This document shows, one piece after another, positions 12,225-23,154 of a stretch of DNA of 64,000 nucleotides (position 1 is its first letter; every line of letters begins with the position of its first letter). The stretch is from Brugia malayi. Lineage: Eukaryota > Nematoda > Chromadorea > Rhabditida > Onchocercidae. A model generated the notes under the pieces. That model ran no database searches. It was not told the origin of the DNA and worked only from the letters and a program-made list of their open reading frames with translations. The translations under genes were made by a program, and so were the position numbers. The stretch lies in contig NW_025062479.1 in the NCBI RefSeq assembly GCF_000002995.4, positions 11,637,721-11,701,720 on the forward strand, written 5' to 3'.

Positions 12225-15200
12225 ATGAGTGAGGTTTTTGGTAGTCGGTTTAGTCTGGTGTTATGACTGGTTTGTGTTTCAGGACCGTTTCGAACTGATG
12301 ATGAAATATGAGACGAAAACTGAGATCATCGACCTTTCTATTACAAAAAGCGCACTTGTCAGTTTGACGAAAGCCAAAAAACAGCCTTACATAAAGTCAG
12401 CATTCCTCATATTTTCATCTTGGACTCATTAATTTTTATGCCTGAGTTGACGCACTTGATATGTTATTTCAGATTTAAGCATTTACAAAAGTTTTTTTCA
12501 GGGAAAAAAACTTCGTCTATGAGAAAGACCAGAAAAAGTCCAGTGACAGGCATGAAGTGTTCATACCTCAAAACGCCTTGAGAAGGCATGATACCGGTGC
12601 GGCAGATATTAATCCGGTAATTTTTTTTGTCTCGAATGATGGTAAAGTGCTTTTGTGGTTATCAGCCATTAGTACTTTGCTAATATGCATTCTTTTCTTT
12701 GTTTCAGAAATAAGGAAGGTTGTTGGGTTCAGCCCCTTCTGAAGCTTTTTTGCACTTGTAAAGTTCTGAATTGTCCTTAATTGCATTGGAACTTATATGC
12801 GATTCTAACATATGCCTTTAAAGTCGTAATAGGTATGAACAACTTTCAGGAAAATGTGAAAACAGGTTTCCATAAAGCAAAGCTTGAAACCAAAAGGAAA
12901 AGATTTCTGGAAAGGACGAGGGAAATTGCACGGGCGGAGATTCTCAACAGTGAACATGAAGGGTAAAATGATATTTTATAAATCCCACATTTGAATTTGC
13001 ATTTATGATCCTTCTTAATGACCAATGATTACAGTCAACTAATTACGCTTATCTTTTGTAGTTTTCTTGCTGGCGATAAAGGAGAACTTACTTATACGGT
13101 CAAGCAAGAAGATATATGCAATGCTGTAGATATTGCAAGTGCTAGCAAGGTTAATTTGTCATTCATTTCCGTTTTCACTTTTTTAAAAGAAGCAAAACAT
13201 CATCTGTTAGTTATGATCTTAATACAACAGAAGTCATGCAAAGAGTTGCCTGTTTGCAGCACTTTGATGTGCGATTAGAGCGTTTTGGTCCATATCGTGC
13301 CAATTACATACATAATGGTCGTCATCTGTTAATTGGTGGTAAGCGTGGACATGTTGCTGCGTTCGACTGGTTAACAAAAACACTCCGTTGTGAAATCAAT
13401 GTCATGGAAGGCGTCCGAGATGTCAGGTAAGCAGTTTTGGGGAGTAGTTAAGTATGGAGTTTTTGAAAAAAAAAATATATGTACGGAAGGAATAAAAAAT
13501 GTACTATGTTTAGAATTCTTAAGCATATGCAGAGAGTTTTCTAGAATTCAGGAAACAGAAAGATTTTGGGAGGTGATATGATTTAATAGATAAGCTTTTA
13601 AATTTGTTTTCAGATGGTTACATGTTGAAACAATGTTTGCTGTTGCCCAAAAGAGATGGACACATATTTATGACAACACGGGTGTAGAGCTACACTGTTT
13701 AAAAAATTTGCATGATGTCAAACGTCTGGAATTTCTCCCGAGGCATTTCCTTCTTGTTGCTGGGGTAAGCTGAAATTCTTTGTCAATAATTTAGAAAATT
13801 TATTATTGAAATCAAATGATATACTATAATTGCGAAAGCCATGTCACCGTTATGTAAAATTAAGAATCAAAAATATGTTTAAAAAATTATTTTCTGAAGA
13901 AATTATTTCTAAAGAGAAGTGTTAAGTGATAACTCATAGATGCACAATAAAATTATGTCAATATTTACAGAGTAATACGTCATTTCTGCATTATTTGGAT
14001 GTTTCGATGGGCAAAATGGTGCAATCTTTTCCAACCAAACAGGGACCTCTGGATGTAATGACTCAGAATCCAAACAACGCTATCATTCATACTGGGCATG
14101 GGAATGGTTTGTGTCATATATTGACTTTATAATTTTTTATAAGGAAAATTGAGTGGGGTCGGAACCATTATGGTTTCTGTATTCAGGAACAGTGCAGTTA
14201 TGGTCTCCAAATGTTAAAGGACCGTTGATAAAAATGCTAGCTCACCCGTGTTCGGTACGAGGTATAGCTGTGGAAAATAATTATATGGCTACTACTGGTC
14301 TTGATCGAAAGCTTAGGTAGTTTTGTTTTTTTCGGCTATTAGTTTTTGGTAAGTTCGAGTTTGTGCGGGTTGAATTCATCAAAAATGTAATCTAATCTTT
14401 AAATGTTTTCGCTTATAGGATTTGGGATGTACGTAATTATAAACAATTATATGCTTATACGTTACCGTTTGGATTGGCCGAAGTATCTTTTAGTCAGCGT
14501 TATGCAGTTTCTTGCAGCGTTGGGAATCAAATTCAGGTAATTTTTCATTTTTATAAATTCAGAGATGTCTGACAATGAGAATTGATTGTGAAATAAGCTT
14601 ATATTTCTCGGTATCATTGCTTTTAAAATCAAAATTTTTTGCAGATTTTTAATGATGTGCATTTGGGCACAACTACTGCACCATACATGTCACATCAGTG
14701 CACCGGAATAGTTTCTAGCTTGCAATTTTGTCCATATGAAGATGTTCTTGGAGTTGGACACCAACATGGATTCACTAGTTTGCTTGTGCCGGGTAACTCT
14801 GTTTTAAATAAACAATTAAAAAATTTTTTTCTAGAAACATTCTATCAAACATTCTATTTTTATTTCTAGAAACATTCTATCAAACATTCTATTTTTCAAT
14901 TGTAGAATAAATGCACATTTGTTACTTGAAGGAAGCGGAGAACCGAACTTTAATGCACTGTTGACAAATCCTTATGAATCAAAAACTCAACGGCGTGAAC
15001 GAGAAGTGAAGCAGCTTTTAGATAAGGTAGTTTATGGCTTCAATAATTTGAATCGTGAGAATACAAATAGTTTGAATTTAGTTAGTTATGATGTTCTGAA
15101 ATACTTTATTTTAGATTCAGCCGGAACTGATTACTTTGGACACTACAGAAATCGTACAAGTGAATACGGATTTGCTTGAGAAAGAGAATGAACGATTAAA

Positions 15201-15531
15201 ACTGTTACTCCATACAAAACCGCGTGAAGTGAAGTTTAAACCGAGGAATAAGAAGAAAGGAAGAGGCAGTGCTCTGAGGAAGGTATGGAAATTCGGGAAC
15301 TGGTCAGCTAGTCATGTCTTGATATTTTTATACCTAGTAAGAGACATAAATTTTGAAGAATTTTTGGTCTTTTTATAGGAACAGATTAAGCAAAGTGTGC
15401 AGTCCGAACAAAGATTTATGATAAACGAAGCACGGAAGAAGTTAAAAGAGGAATTTTTAACGAAAGAAACAGTGAAGGTTGAAGATTCTCAAAAAACAGT
15501 GCTTGATAGATTTCGAAAAAAGGATGTTTAA
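12225..15531 (+). CDS. wdr-46: WDR46/Utp7 nucleolar WD-repeat protein
   Basis: Fourteen exons: 12225-12233, 12283-12395, 12502-12616, 12850-12962, 13062-13149, 13260-13426, 13614-13764, 13971-14106, 14187-14316, 14419-14536, 14645-14792, 14932-15026, 15115-15282, 15379-15531; 567 residues. Residues 1-145 are charged and basic. Residues about 146-430 form the WD40 propeller ([43 protein letters not shown]). The BING4 C-terminal signature follows ([20 protein letters not shown], then PGSGEPNF and QRREREV). The tail is Lys-rich ([12 protein letters not shown]). WDR46/Utp7 is a small-subunit processome component needed for 18S rRNA maturation in the nucleolus. The start is supported by in-frame MSE joined to exon 2. 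Exon 12 uses a GAAG acceptor, but the resulting PGSGEPNF matches the family exactly. Confidence 0.95.
14828..14897. repeat. 35-bp tandem duplication in WDR46 intron 11
   Basis: Two copies of a 35-bp unit (containing TTTCTAGAAACATTCTATC) start near 14828 and 14863. Each includes an acceptor-like TTTCTAG and an internal doublet of AAACATTCTAT. Confidence 0.9.
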
Positions 15532-16188
15532 ATGTTGCATTTTATTTTTAGCTTTTTACATGTTTTTTTCAGAAATATATTCCAACTTGTGAATTTGCAT
15601 TTCCTAAAAATTAAGCTCAAGCGAAGCTTGAAGTTAAGGTTTCACTTGAAATTTTTATTGTTTTTATTATATTTTTCCTGTCTTTTGGCTCGTATTGTTT
15701 GCTGTTATTTCTGCATTGAAATGAATGAAAAATCATATGGTAGTTTTACATTGAAGAAAGTCATTCAGTGTTTGTTGTTTTGGTATTGATTTTTAAATAA
15801 AATTTAGTGAATTTTCTTTTAGAAGTGATACAGTGACGTTTCATACGGTGTTTTGTTATTGATTCAGATGTTTTGTTTAGTAGGAAAGGATTTTGGTGCT
15901 AAAATATTATTGATTCTTTCAAGTGTTTGATGGATTCATGGGTGGGAATTATTTTGGATATCGTCCATTCGTCCAGTAACAATTATAGATTAAGCCGAGT
16001 GGGTATTACAGTGATAAGTCGTAAACCTTTTGTTGAGGCATATCTTTTGTCCTTGTGCTAAAAGGCTTCAACATTGGGATTGCGGGAAATTCTGGTACTT
16101 TGGATTTTGTATTTCAGGGGAAACTTTTATTTATTTCATTACATATATTACTAACACGTTTCATCGGATTGCAAATATTGTTGCTGAT
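15532..16188. other. intergenic, WDR46 to TMEM41-like gene
   Basis: The stretch holds the WDR46 3' UTR, with AATAAA at 15796-15801. An acceptor-like GTATTTCAG ends at 16117, about 70 bases upstream of the next ATG, and could be a spliced-leader trans-splice site. Spacing and same-strand order would allow an operon. No coding frame is convincing. Confidence 0.55.
15796..15801 (+). promoter_or_regulatory. candidate poly(A) signal, WDR46
   Basis: AATAAA 265 bases beyond the stop codon. Confidence 0.55.
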
Positions 16189-18279
16189 ATGGCTTTTAGC
16201 AAATTTGTGTTCCTAACATGTATTTTGTTCAGCATTTTTTTAATTTTGTTCATGCTGTATATCAACTTTCCGGAACTTACTGAGTAAGTTTCATACCATT
16301 TTCCGTCCGATTTGTTAATTGTGTAAATATCTGGAATATTACCCACTGTTTTCAGTATTTGTTGTCTGCACTGCTTATTCCTGCTGAAATTTGAGTTTAC
16401 AGATGAGGGACACTGCTTTGTATTGGAAGATTTAGGATGTGAAGTCTAGAGAAAAAAAAATTTTCTTGAACTAACTTTGTCTGCGTTCTATTTATTGACA
16501 TCATTTGAGTTGGCGAGCTACAATAATATCAAATCAAATTATTGTGAGGGTCGAAATAAGATCCATCAAAACTGAATTTTAATTGCAATTTTTCTCATGA
16601 ATTCATTTCTGGATGACAGCTTATTTTTCACTTTCATTTTAATGTTCTGGTGTATTTCAGCGATGAAAGAGTTGATTTCAAACTACCAAAAGATCTAAAG
16701 CAAGCAAAACGATTAGGTTTGGTTCTTTCAAAGTATAAGGACAAACATTATTATACTGTCTTATTTGGTATATCAACTGTATACATCATGTAAGTTACTG
16801 TCAAGATTGTTACTTGCTATTAATGCTTAGTTCTTACTTCCCTGATCTGCTGTTCTTTTTTGGATGTTATCGTTCGAAATTATTTCCAAATTTTATTGCA
16901 GAAAATACTAATTAAGTTTATCTGTTACGATTGTTATGTAAGATTTCATCCTTTTCTTTGGTTCGTCTTTTCGTTGCAATAACCATTCATAACATCTTAT
17001 CAAATTTGGCATCATGGGTCTTTCTGAGGAAACTCCGATACTGTTACAATAACTTTATCACAATGTGTGTGGTCGAACATTTTTGCCAATCTCTTTTTTC
17101 ATTTAAAAATTTTCTTTCCCCTAATTTCATGGTTGTGTGTATATTTCAGGTTGCAGTCATTAGCTATTCCTGGTTCAATTTTTCTTACTGTTCTTTCAGG
17201 ATATTTATTTTCATTTCCAATTGCTTTATGTCTAGTTTGTACGGTAAGTCATGGTTAATGTCATATTATTAATTTTCCATTAATTAACACCAAAATAACA
17301 AATTAGCAGGTTTTTAGTGTTCAGCTTGTGGTGCACAGATATGTTATTTCTTTGCACGTTTGTTTGGACGCGAACGAATTATGGCATTTGCGCCGGAAAA
17401 AATAAGCAAATGGAGAAATGAGGTTTCATTTCATTAGAACTTTTAACTTTATTATTGTTATTTTTTTCTTTTTTTTAGTTGAAATGTTGATCTGTTAAAA
17501 TTTATTTTACAACTAAATATCTTATAAAGTATCCTCAAATATTAGCAAAAAAATAGCAATAAGTGATGGCATATGGGACGAATTAATCGACATGGATTTG
17601 AAAAATTTGCAGAAAATTTTTTTAAAGAGGATTAATTGGTTTGCTGTTCAGAATAATTACTTGTTAAGAAAAATTTGAGCAAATGTGAAATACATCAAAG
17701 CATTTTGTACAAATATTGTTATTGCGTTAGATGTTATCTTAAGTGCCGTTAGATTGTGATTTTACTGTTTTAATTTCAGTATTATCCTTTTTTTTTCAGG
17801 TTTCTGATTTTGATAGTCTCTTTTATTTTATAATTTTTTTGCGAATAACGCCGGTTTTGCCGAATTGGCTCATAAATCTCGCTTCTCCTATATTTGACGT
17901 TCCAGTATCAGCGTTTTTTTTCGGAACATTTTTGGGTGAATGATTCCTTTTGTTTTCCTTCTTATTGGTTCTTAAGTCACAGTTTGTTGTGTAACTTTGC
18001 TTTATCTCATATTTGATTTCTTGCTACTTATTATTTCTTGTATTTCTTATTTTTCCAGTGACATTTTGACTTTCAGGCGTAGCACCACCCTCGTGTATCT
18101 ACATTCAAGCAGGTGCAACTCTTCAAAAGCTTACACATGTAGGAGCAGCTTGGTCATGGAACGCTATATTATTAGTAGCTTTTACTGCACTTCTGTCTTT
18201 GGTACCCATCTTTTACAAACGGATAAATAAGAACGATGGAATTTTTGATAGATCAACAAAAAATATAAAAAACTCGTAG
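16189..18279 (+). CDS. TMEM41-family VTT membrane protein
   Basis: Six exons: 16189-16283, 16661-16789, 17150-17243, 17318-17422, 17800-17935, 18077-18279; 253 residues. Residues 4-27 are a hydrophobic N-terminal membrane span. The VTT/DedA (SNARE-associated Golgi) core covers about 75-230: LAIPGSIFLTVLSGYLFSFP, then SACGAQICYFFARLFGRER, the family signature FLRITPVLPNWLINLASP, and GTFLGVAPPSCIYIQAG followed by AAWSWN. TMEM41B is an ER phospholipid scramblase with roles in autophagosome formation and lipid mobilisation; TMEM41A is a close paralogue. The signature segments match TMEM41 rather than VMP1. Length fits the family (about 250-290). The ATG at 16189 opens the first membrane span. It lies tandem to WDR46. 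The nearest C. elegans relative should be the tag-175/TMEM41B homologue, from memory. Confidence 0.93.
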
Positions 18280-18403
18280 ATACTAATCATGTGATTGAGT
18301 CCTTTATGAAATTTTGCCTTTCAGTGACATGAAACTACTCAAGAGAATTTGAATTAGTGCTATAATAATTGTGCTATAATTAGTACTATAATAACAGACA
18401 TTA

Positions 18404-18409
18404 AATAAA
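18404..18409 (+). promoter_or_regulatory. candidate poly(A) signal, TMEM41-like gene
   Basis: AATAAA 125 bases beyond the stop codon. Confidence 0.6.
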
Positions 18410-18718
18410 TCGAATTTGAGAGGAGTGTGAGGAGAGAAAGAACTAAAATGTACGTATTCAGTAATTTTAGGTTCACAAAATCAAATCGAGCAGTTTAGAT
18501 TGTTGATGTTTTGAAGAGCAGGTAGACTAGAAGGGAATGATTCGGAGCTAGTAACGTGAACTTTCCTAAGTTTGCAATTTGAAATATTAAAGTAAGTGAT
18601 AAGTGGTAGCCTTGTATTGAAGTACCTTGTATCATTTGTATTACAATTTGGGAATTTTTAAAGTTTCAATAAGCTGTATGAAAAAAATACCTTATTCGGA
18701 CTTTGATATTCTTTGCTA

Positions 18719-18866
18719 GTCAAGATTTTTAATAAATAAAGGGTGTCATTTAATAAATAAAAGTGTGTTTAATAAATAAAAGGTTTTAACTTGAATTATT
18801 CTGGTACGTTTTCTGACAGCTTTTAAAGCTTCTTTATCTTAAAAGTATAACATTAAAGTCCTTTTA
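18719..18866 (-). repeat. dispersed repeat copy 1 with short tandem units
   Basis: On the plus strand, TTTAATAAATAAA occurs three times at about 20-bp spacing (18728, 18749, 18768), followed by CTTGAATTATTCTGG and TATAACATTAAAGT. Similar blocks in the same order occur at 21265-21395. Its position immediately 3' (on the minus strand) of reverse-transcriptase remnants suggests it is the tail of that element. Confidence 0.6.
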
Positions 18867-18879
18867 ACTGAGACCGAAA

Positions 18880-19400
18880 GACGAATTATGTGTTTACTGT
18901 TTACCAAAAGAATGCATATAGCTAAAGCGATACGACAGTCTACTGTCTTTTATATTGGCTGCCAAATAGAACTTTTGCGATATCAATAATCTAGTTATAA
19001 GTATTCTTGCAAGAATTTTACCATCAGTAGAAAGCAAAGTAATACCACAATAATCCGAGAAATCGAAAATCTCTCGTAATACAGGTGGTGATAATCACAT
19101 CTCGAAGAATCAGTAAATGTCCGTTTCGTTCCTAGCAGTTCACAATAAGCTCTATCGGGGGGCAATGTTTGGCCTCTGTATCTCCAAGTTTTGGATGGAA
19201 TTCAGCAACCCCAGATACCTTACCAGATTTCGGCTGTTACATACCCTTGGGATGGGTTATGTCCGGTTCAGTTTTCACTGATTGTTGGACGATCTGCTGA
19301 ATTACTGAGTCTTTAACTGAACACTGGACACTGGATTTGCAGTCACCCGTTATCATGGAAGAGGAGCTTCTATGCCCCTCTGAAGATGCCAGCTATCTGA
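18880..19400 (-). mobile_element. decayed non-LTR retrotransposon, RT domain fragment
   Basis: The minus strand encodes a broken reverse transcriptase. In order there is KSGKVSGVAEFHP (compare the 'GKAPGxDxIPAE' block), LILRDVIITTC (compare 'DxxxAxIIxLYK'), and after a frameshift DYCGITLLSTDGKILARIL (the 'NYRGISLLSxxGKILARIL' block of LINE-type RTs), then GSQYKRQ (compare 'ESQCGFRxGR'). At least two stops and one frameshift are present, so it is inactive. The YADD catalytic block and the 3' half of the RT are not seen, so it carries an internal deletion or is truncated. The clade (RTE-, CR1- or Jockey-like) cannot be fixed from this fragment. Confidence 0.75.
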
Positions 19401-21264
19401 GTAGGTTTCAACTATATGTCGATGGTAACAACATATAAATTCTGGATGAGTCATTTGTAGGTTAGTGATAACAGATGAATTAATTAATACTGGTTTGCAC
19501 AGTTAATTGTTGCTTCTTGTTATGGTTCTGTACTGAGGAGCAACTCATTATCATAAACACCATATTTCAAAAGAAATACAGCCTAGAAACAATCTTGATT
19601 CTCGATCAGTGCATTGGTATCTCATCGATTATATTTTAATGCGTCAAAGATTCGTTCGACATGATTTATTCTGATTAATAAGCCTATGGAGACTTTCAGG
19701 ACGAACCTAAGAGAGCAGGAATTCCTAGGAAAAGAATCAGTTAACAATCTTGATATTACTACAGAACAGATTTATAAATCATCCGATAGATCCCTCCCAT
19801 GCAGCACTCTGGTAACTCATCAAAAGTAGCATCCAACAATCCTCCACAATGTGCTTTAGGCCATATAATCCTTTATTGGTTTTTCGCTTTAGATGGCATT
19901 TTCGCTACGTATGCACCTACCTATCTGCCTTATCTTCCATCTTCAATTTTTCACTTAGTAATGATATCGTTTCTCTCGGGTACAAACCAATTTGAATACA
20001 TCAAACGTAGGTATGAATAAATGTGGACCGGAAATTTTTGAGAGAAGTGATGCAGTTATCCATGGATCAGTTCTGCTCCACTAAGTATTAGGAATTTTTT
20101 CAAGATAACAAAAGTTAAAAAGAACAAAGATAGTTAAAGAGGATATAGCTGATTTTATGAATCTTTTTTACTCATTCTTTACCAATTTCGTCTCATTCAA
20201 CAATATCCATTTATCATGGTAAGAAGATCATTGAGTCAAATTTATTAGACATCATTTTTACATTTTAATCAGATGACAGTAACTTTGATCGTAAGCATTC
20301 TGCAAAAAGATTATCTTAATTGATTATGAACTATTCAAAAAATTTTTTAATAATACAGTCAGCACGATTGTTCTTTCAGTGATCTACTATAAGCCTTTAA
20401 TAATCTGTTTTTTTCAAACATTTTGTGCTTGACTTTTGATCTCATTTCTACGAACAGTCGTGGTGATATTGTCTACACCTAAACTAAATTTAGAGATAAA
20501 TGATTGTATTAGCAATGTAAGCTTTTTCAGAATTTTCAAATTTAATTAGTAATAAAAGAAAAAGCAAACAAAAAGCGATTTTTAATTTCAAATTACACAC
20601 CTTTGAAAACAGCATTACTTTTAAAGATAATTATCAAAATTTTAAATTATTTCTCCCTGCTAGAACTCTTCATGTCCACAGATACTCTGCCATAAATAAT
20701 TTTTCGCATTCCGTTGTTGTTAAATGAAACTATCGCCTCATTACCGGATTAAACAAGACAAATCGATAACCCATCGTAATCAGACAAGTTTTTTTAAAGT
20801 ATTTTGATACATATTTCAAAGCTTATTATGAACATGACTCGTCATTATATTGCATTGTTTAAAGTTTTGTAACGGTGAAAATGTAATTAAATAATGATGC
20901 CAGGTATACTGAATTGATAATCTTTATTGATAGCAACAGTTTAAAATAGGAAGTCAAAAAAAAAAGATTGACTAATTTATTTATTAGTGTGAAAGATAAA
21001 ATTAATAAAAAATACAGCAAAATATCGGCAATATATTTTGGAAAAATTAATTGCATGCGACACATTAACAGACTGACAGATTTATATTATATATTTAAAT
21101 AAAATTAAAATAAAATATGATAAATTTAAGAAATGATTCGAGCTATGCGATGATTAGTGCAATTTATTTCTCTCACTAAAATTATGTCAGTGATCTATAT
21201 TTTATTTGTTTTTTTTTTTTTTTTTTTAATTTCTAAAGTTTTTGCCTTTTATCAGGTTTCTCTT

Positions 21265-21395
21265 GTCAAGATTTTTTAATAAATAAAATGCCACCACTTG
21301 CTTGTTTGAATTATTCTGAACATGCTTTTTGCAGTTATTTCAATGATTCAAAATCTTCATTCCACCATCTTAACATTATAACATTGAAGTTTTTT
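21265..21395 (-). repeat. dispersed repeat copy 2, likely truncated retroelement tail
   Basis: It shares with 18719-18866 the blocks GTCAAGATTTTTTAATAAATA, TTGAATTATTCTG and TTATAACATTGAAGTT in the same order, with other bases diverged. There is one copy of the TTTAATAAATAAA unit instead of three. No RT sequence accompanies it, as expected for a 5'-truncated LINE insertion. Confidence 0.55.
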
Positions 21396-21866
21396 TGACG
21401 CCAATTAATATGCTAATATCTTCTTCTGTTATTTTTTGTCCGATCATACTTCGACAATTTTTGACCATACCTTTTCTGATCAAAAATTATTTAGATAATA
21501 TATTCTTGTGGTTTAACTTATTTTTGTATGTGGAATAGTCCACTTGTATAAATAAAGTAAATGGAAAAAGCTGATGGATTTTGGAATTATTAACTTTATA
21601 GAGAGTAATCGCTTTATAAAAATTCCCAAGAGAATATCTATCTTGATAATATGCTAAATGATGAAATTTGCTAATACGTTTTTTTGCTTTGCTAAATATT
21701 AAACTTCGTATAATTTCATTCTAATCAATTTAATCATTCAAAATGCTGAAGCTTTTTAGAATTTCTTATACTTATTTTCTAATTCATGCATTTTTAAATA
21801 GTTCTAATTCATATAGTTTCTAATTTGTATTACTGGCACTCTGAAACTACCAATCATTTTATAGTG

Positions 21867-21871
<5 letters not shown>

Positions 21872-21899
<28 letters not shown>
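21872..21899. repeat. (TA)n microsatellite
   Basis: About 14 uninterrupted TA dinucleotides. Confidence 0.95.
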
Positions 21900-21904
<5 letters not shown>

Positions 21905-22534
21905 CTCATTTTAAAATATGCAACAAAATATGGAAAACTCGAGGACTTAATTACTTTCATCAGAAGCTGGTAACTTTTTTTTAAGAGGAACTTTGCTTTA
22001 TTTAAGAAATAGCAGTGAGTCCGGTGACATAATCACCGTAATGATAACTCTTAACATTTGTTGTACTAAATATTAATGATTAAGTCATAAATTTTCTTAG
22101 CTATCTTTCGTTCTTGTAAATCTGATGATTGGTTTATTGCTTTCTTTTTTTATTCCCAATTTTCTGTTAAGAACTATTCCATACGCGTCTTTATCAATTC
22201 GATTCATTGATTCTGCTTCAGAGTTTTATGCTAGAATGGACAGATTTACTTTTAACTTGCTATGTTGTTTTCTTTAATAGCAGTAACTTGTGACTAGCAA
22301 TTGTACTCTCAACGCAAAAATTTTCAAATTTTATACCTTTGCATAATCTGAGTTTGCTCTCTCAAAGTAACCTTTTTTTATCGTTTATTCTTTATTCGTC
22401 TTTGGTTATCAATTATCAGTTTCAATTTCGGTACGCATTTTGACTTATCCCGAAGTTTTCTTCTTCCATTGACTCTTTTGCTGGTTTCAATCATCGACAC
22501 TGTGTTTATTGCATTCAGGAGAAATTACAGGAGA

Positions 22535-22600
22535 TACATAATAACAGTATTTAAATCAAGCACCCATATAACAGTACATAATAACAGTATTTAAATCAAG
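22535..22600. repeat. 26-bp direct repeat, 40-bp period
   Basis: A 26-base word containing ATAACAGTATTTAAATCAAG occurs identically at 22535-22560 and 22575-22600. Confidence 0.9.
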
Positions 22601-22998
22601 TTATAGATTTCATTTTGAAATAGTTGACGTTATTTTTCATGGAATAGAAATCGTAACAATCAAACAATTTGAAATATAAGTTGGATGGATAATAAGTATT
22701 CAACAAGGGCATAAATTAAATTGCTATTATTCTGGTATACTTTTACCAGCTAAATATGTTCAGGTAATTTTTTTTTCGCTAACTCTGATTCATATAATCA
22801 AGAGAACGATCGATCGTTTCAATATTGTAATTGCTAAAAATTTCTAAATATTTCTCTTCGGAGATTTTTCAGTCTTTTGTTTCCTCAATATAAAATATGT
22901 TTATAATATACACGAAAACAAGAAAAGCAAATTCCTGAGAAAGTGTAAAAAATCATATTTGATGTAATTCATCGATGAAAAGAATGATAATTCAATTA

Positions 22999-23004
22999 TT
23001 TATT
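22999..23004 (-). promoter_or_regulatory. candidate poly(A) signal
   Basis: AATAAA on the minus strand about 150 bases past the stop codon at 23155. Confidence 0.4.
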
Positions 23005-23154
23005 TAGAATTCTCGTCTATATTATCCTAAAAACAGTACAATCAATGACAATTTGAATTTGACATTGCAGTAACACTTTAGAACTTTAGAACCTATATTT
23101 AAAAATCTGTGTAATGAAAATTAATGATTTCAAAATTAACATATATATTTCAAT

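Larger units (their letters stand above)
19401..23154. other. intergenic, no supported gene
   Basis: About 19.4-20.1 kb has higher complexity and GC and might be the decayed 5' part of the retrotransposon, though I cannot align it to anything. Beyond that the DNA is AT-rich with a (TA)n tract at 21872-21899, a second copy of the dispersed repeat at 21265 and a short direct repeat at 22535-22600. No exon with matching splice phases is found. Confidence 0.55.

Noticed and set aside
12701..12730. GTTTCAG at 12707 as an exon start in WDR46.
   Set aside because: It is followed in phase by AAATAA, an immediate stop. The next CAG at 12849 keeps the frame.
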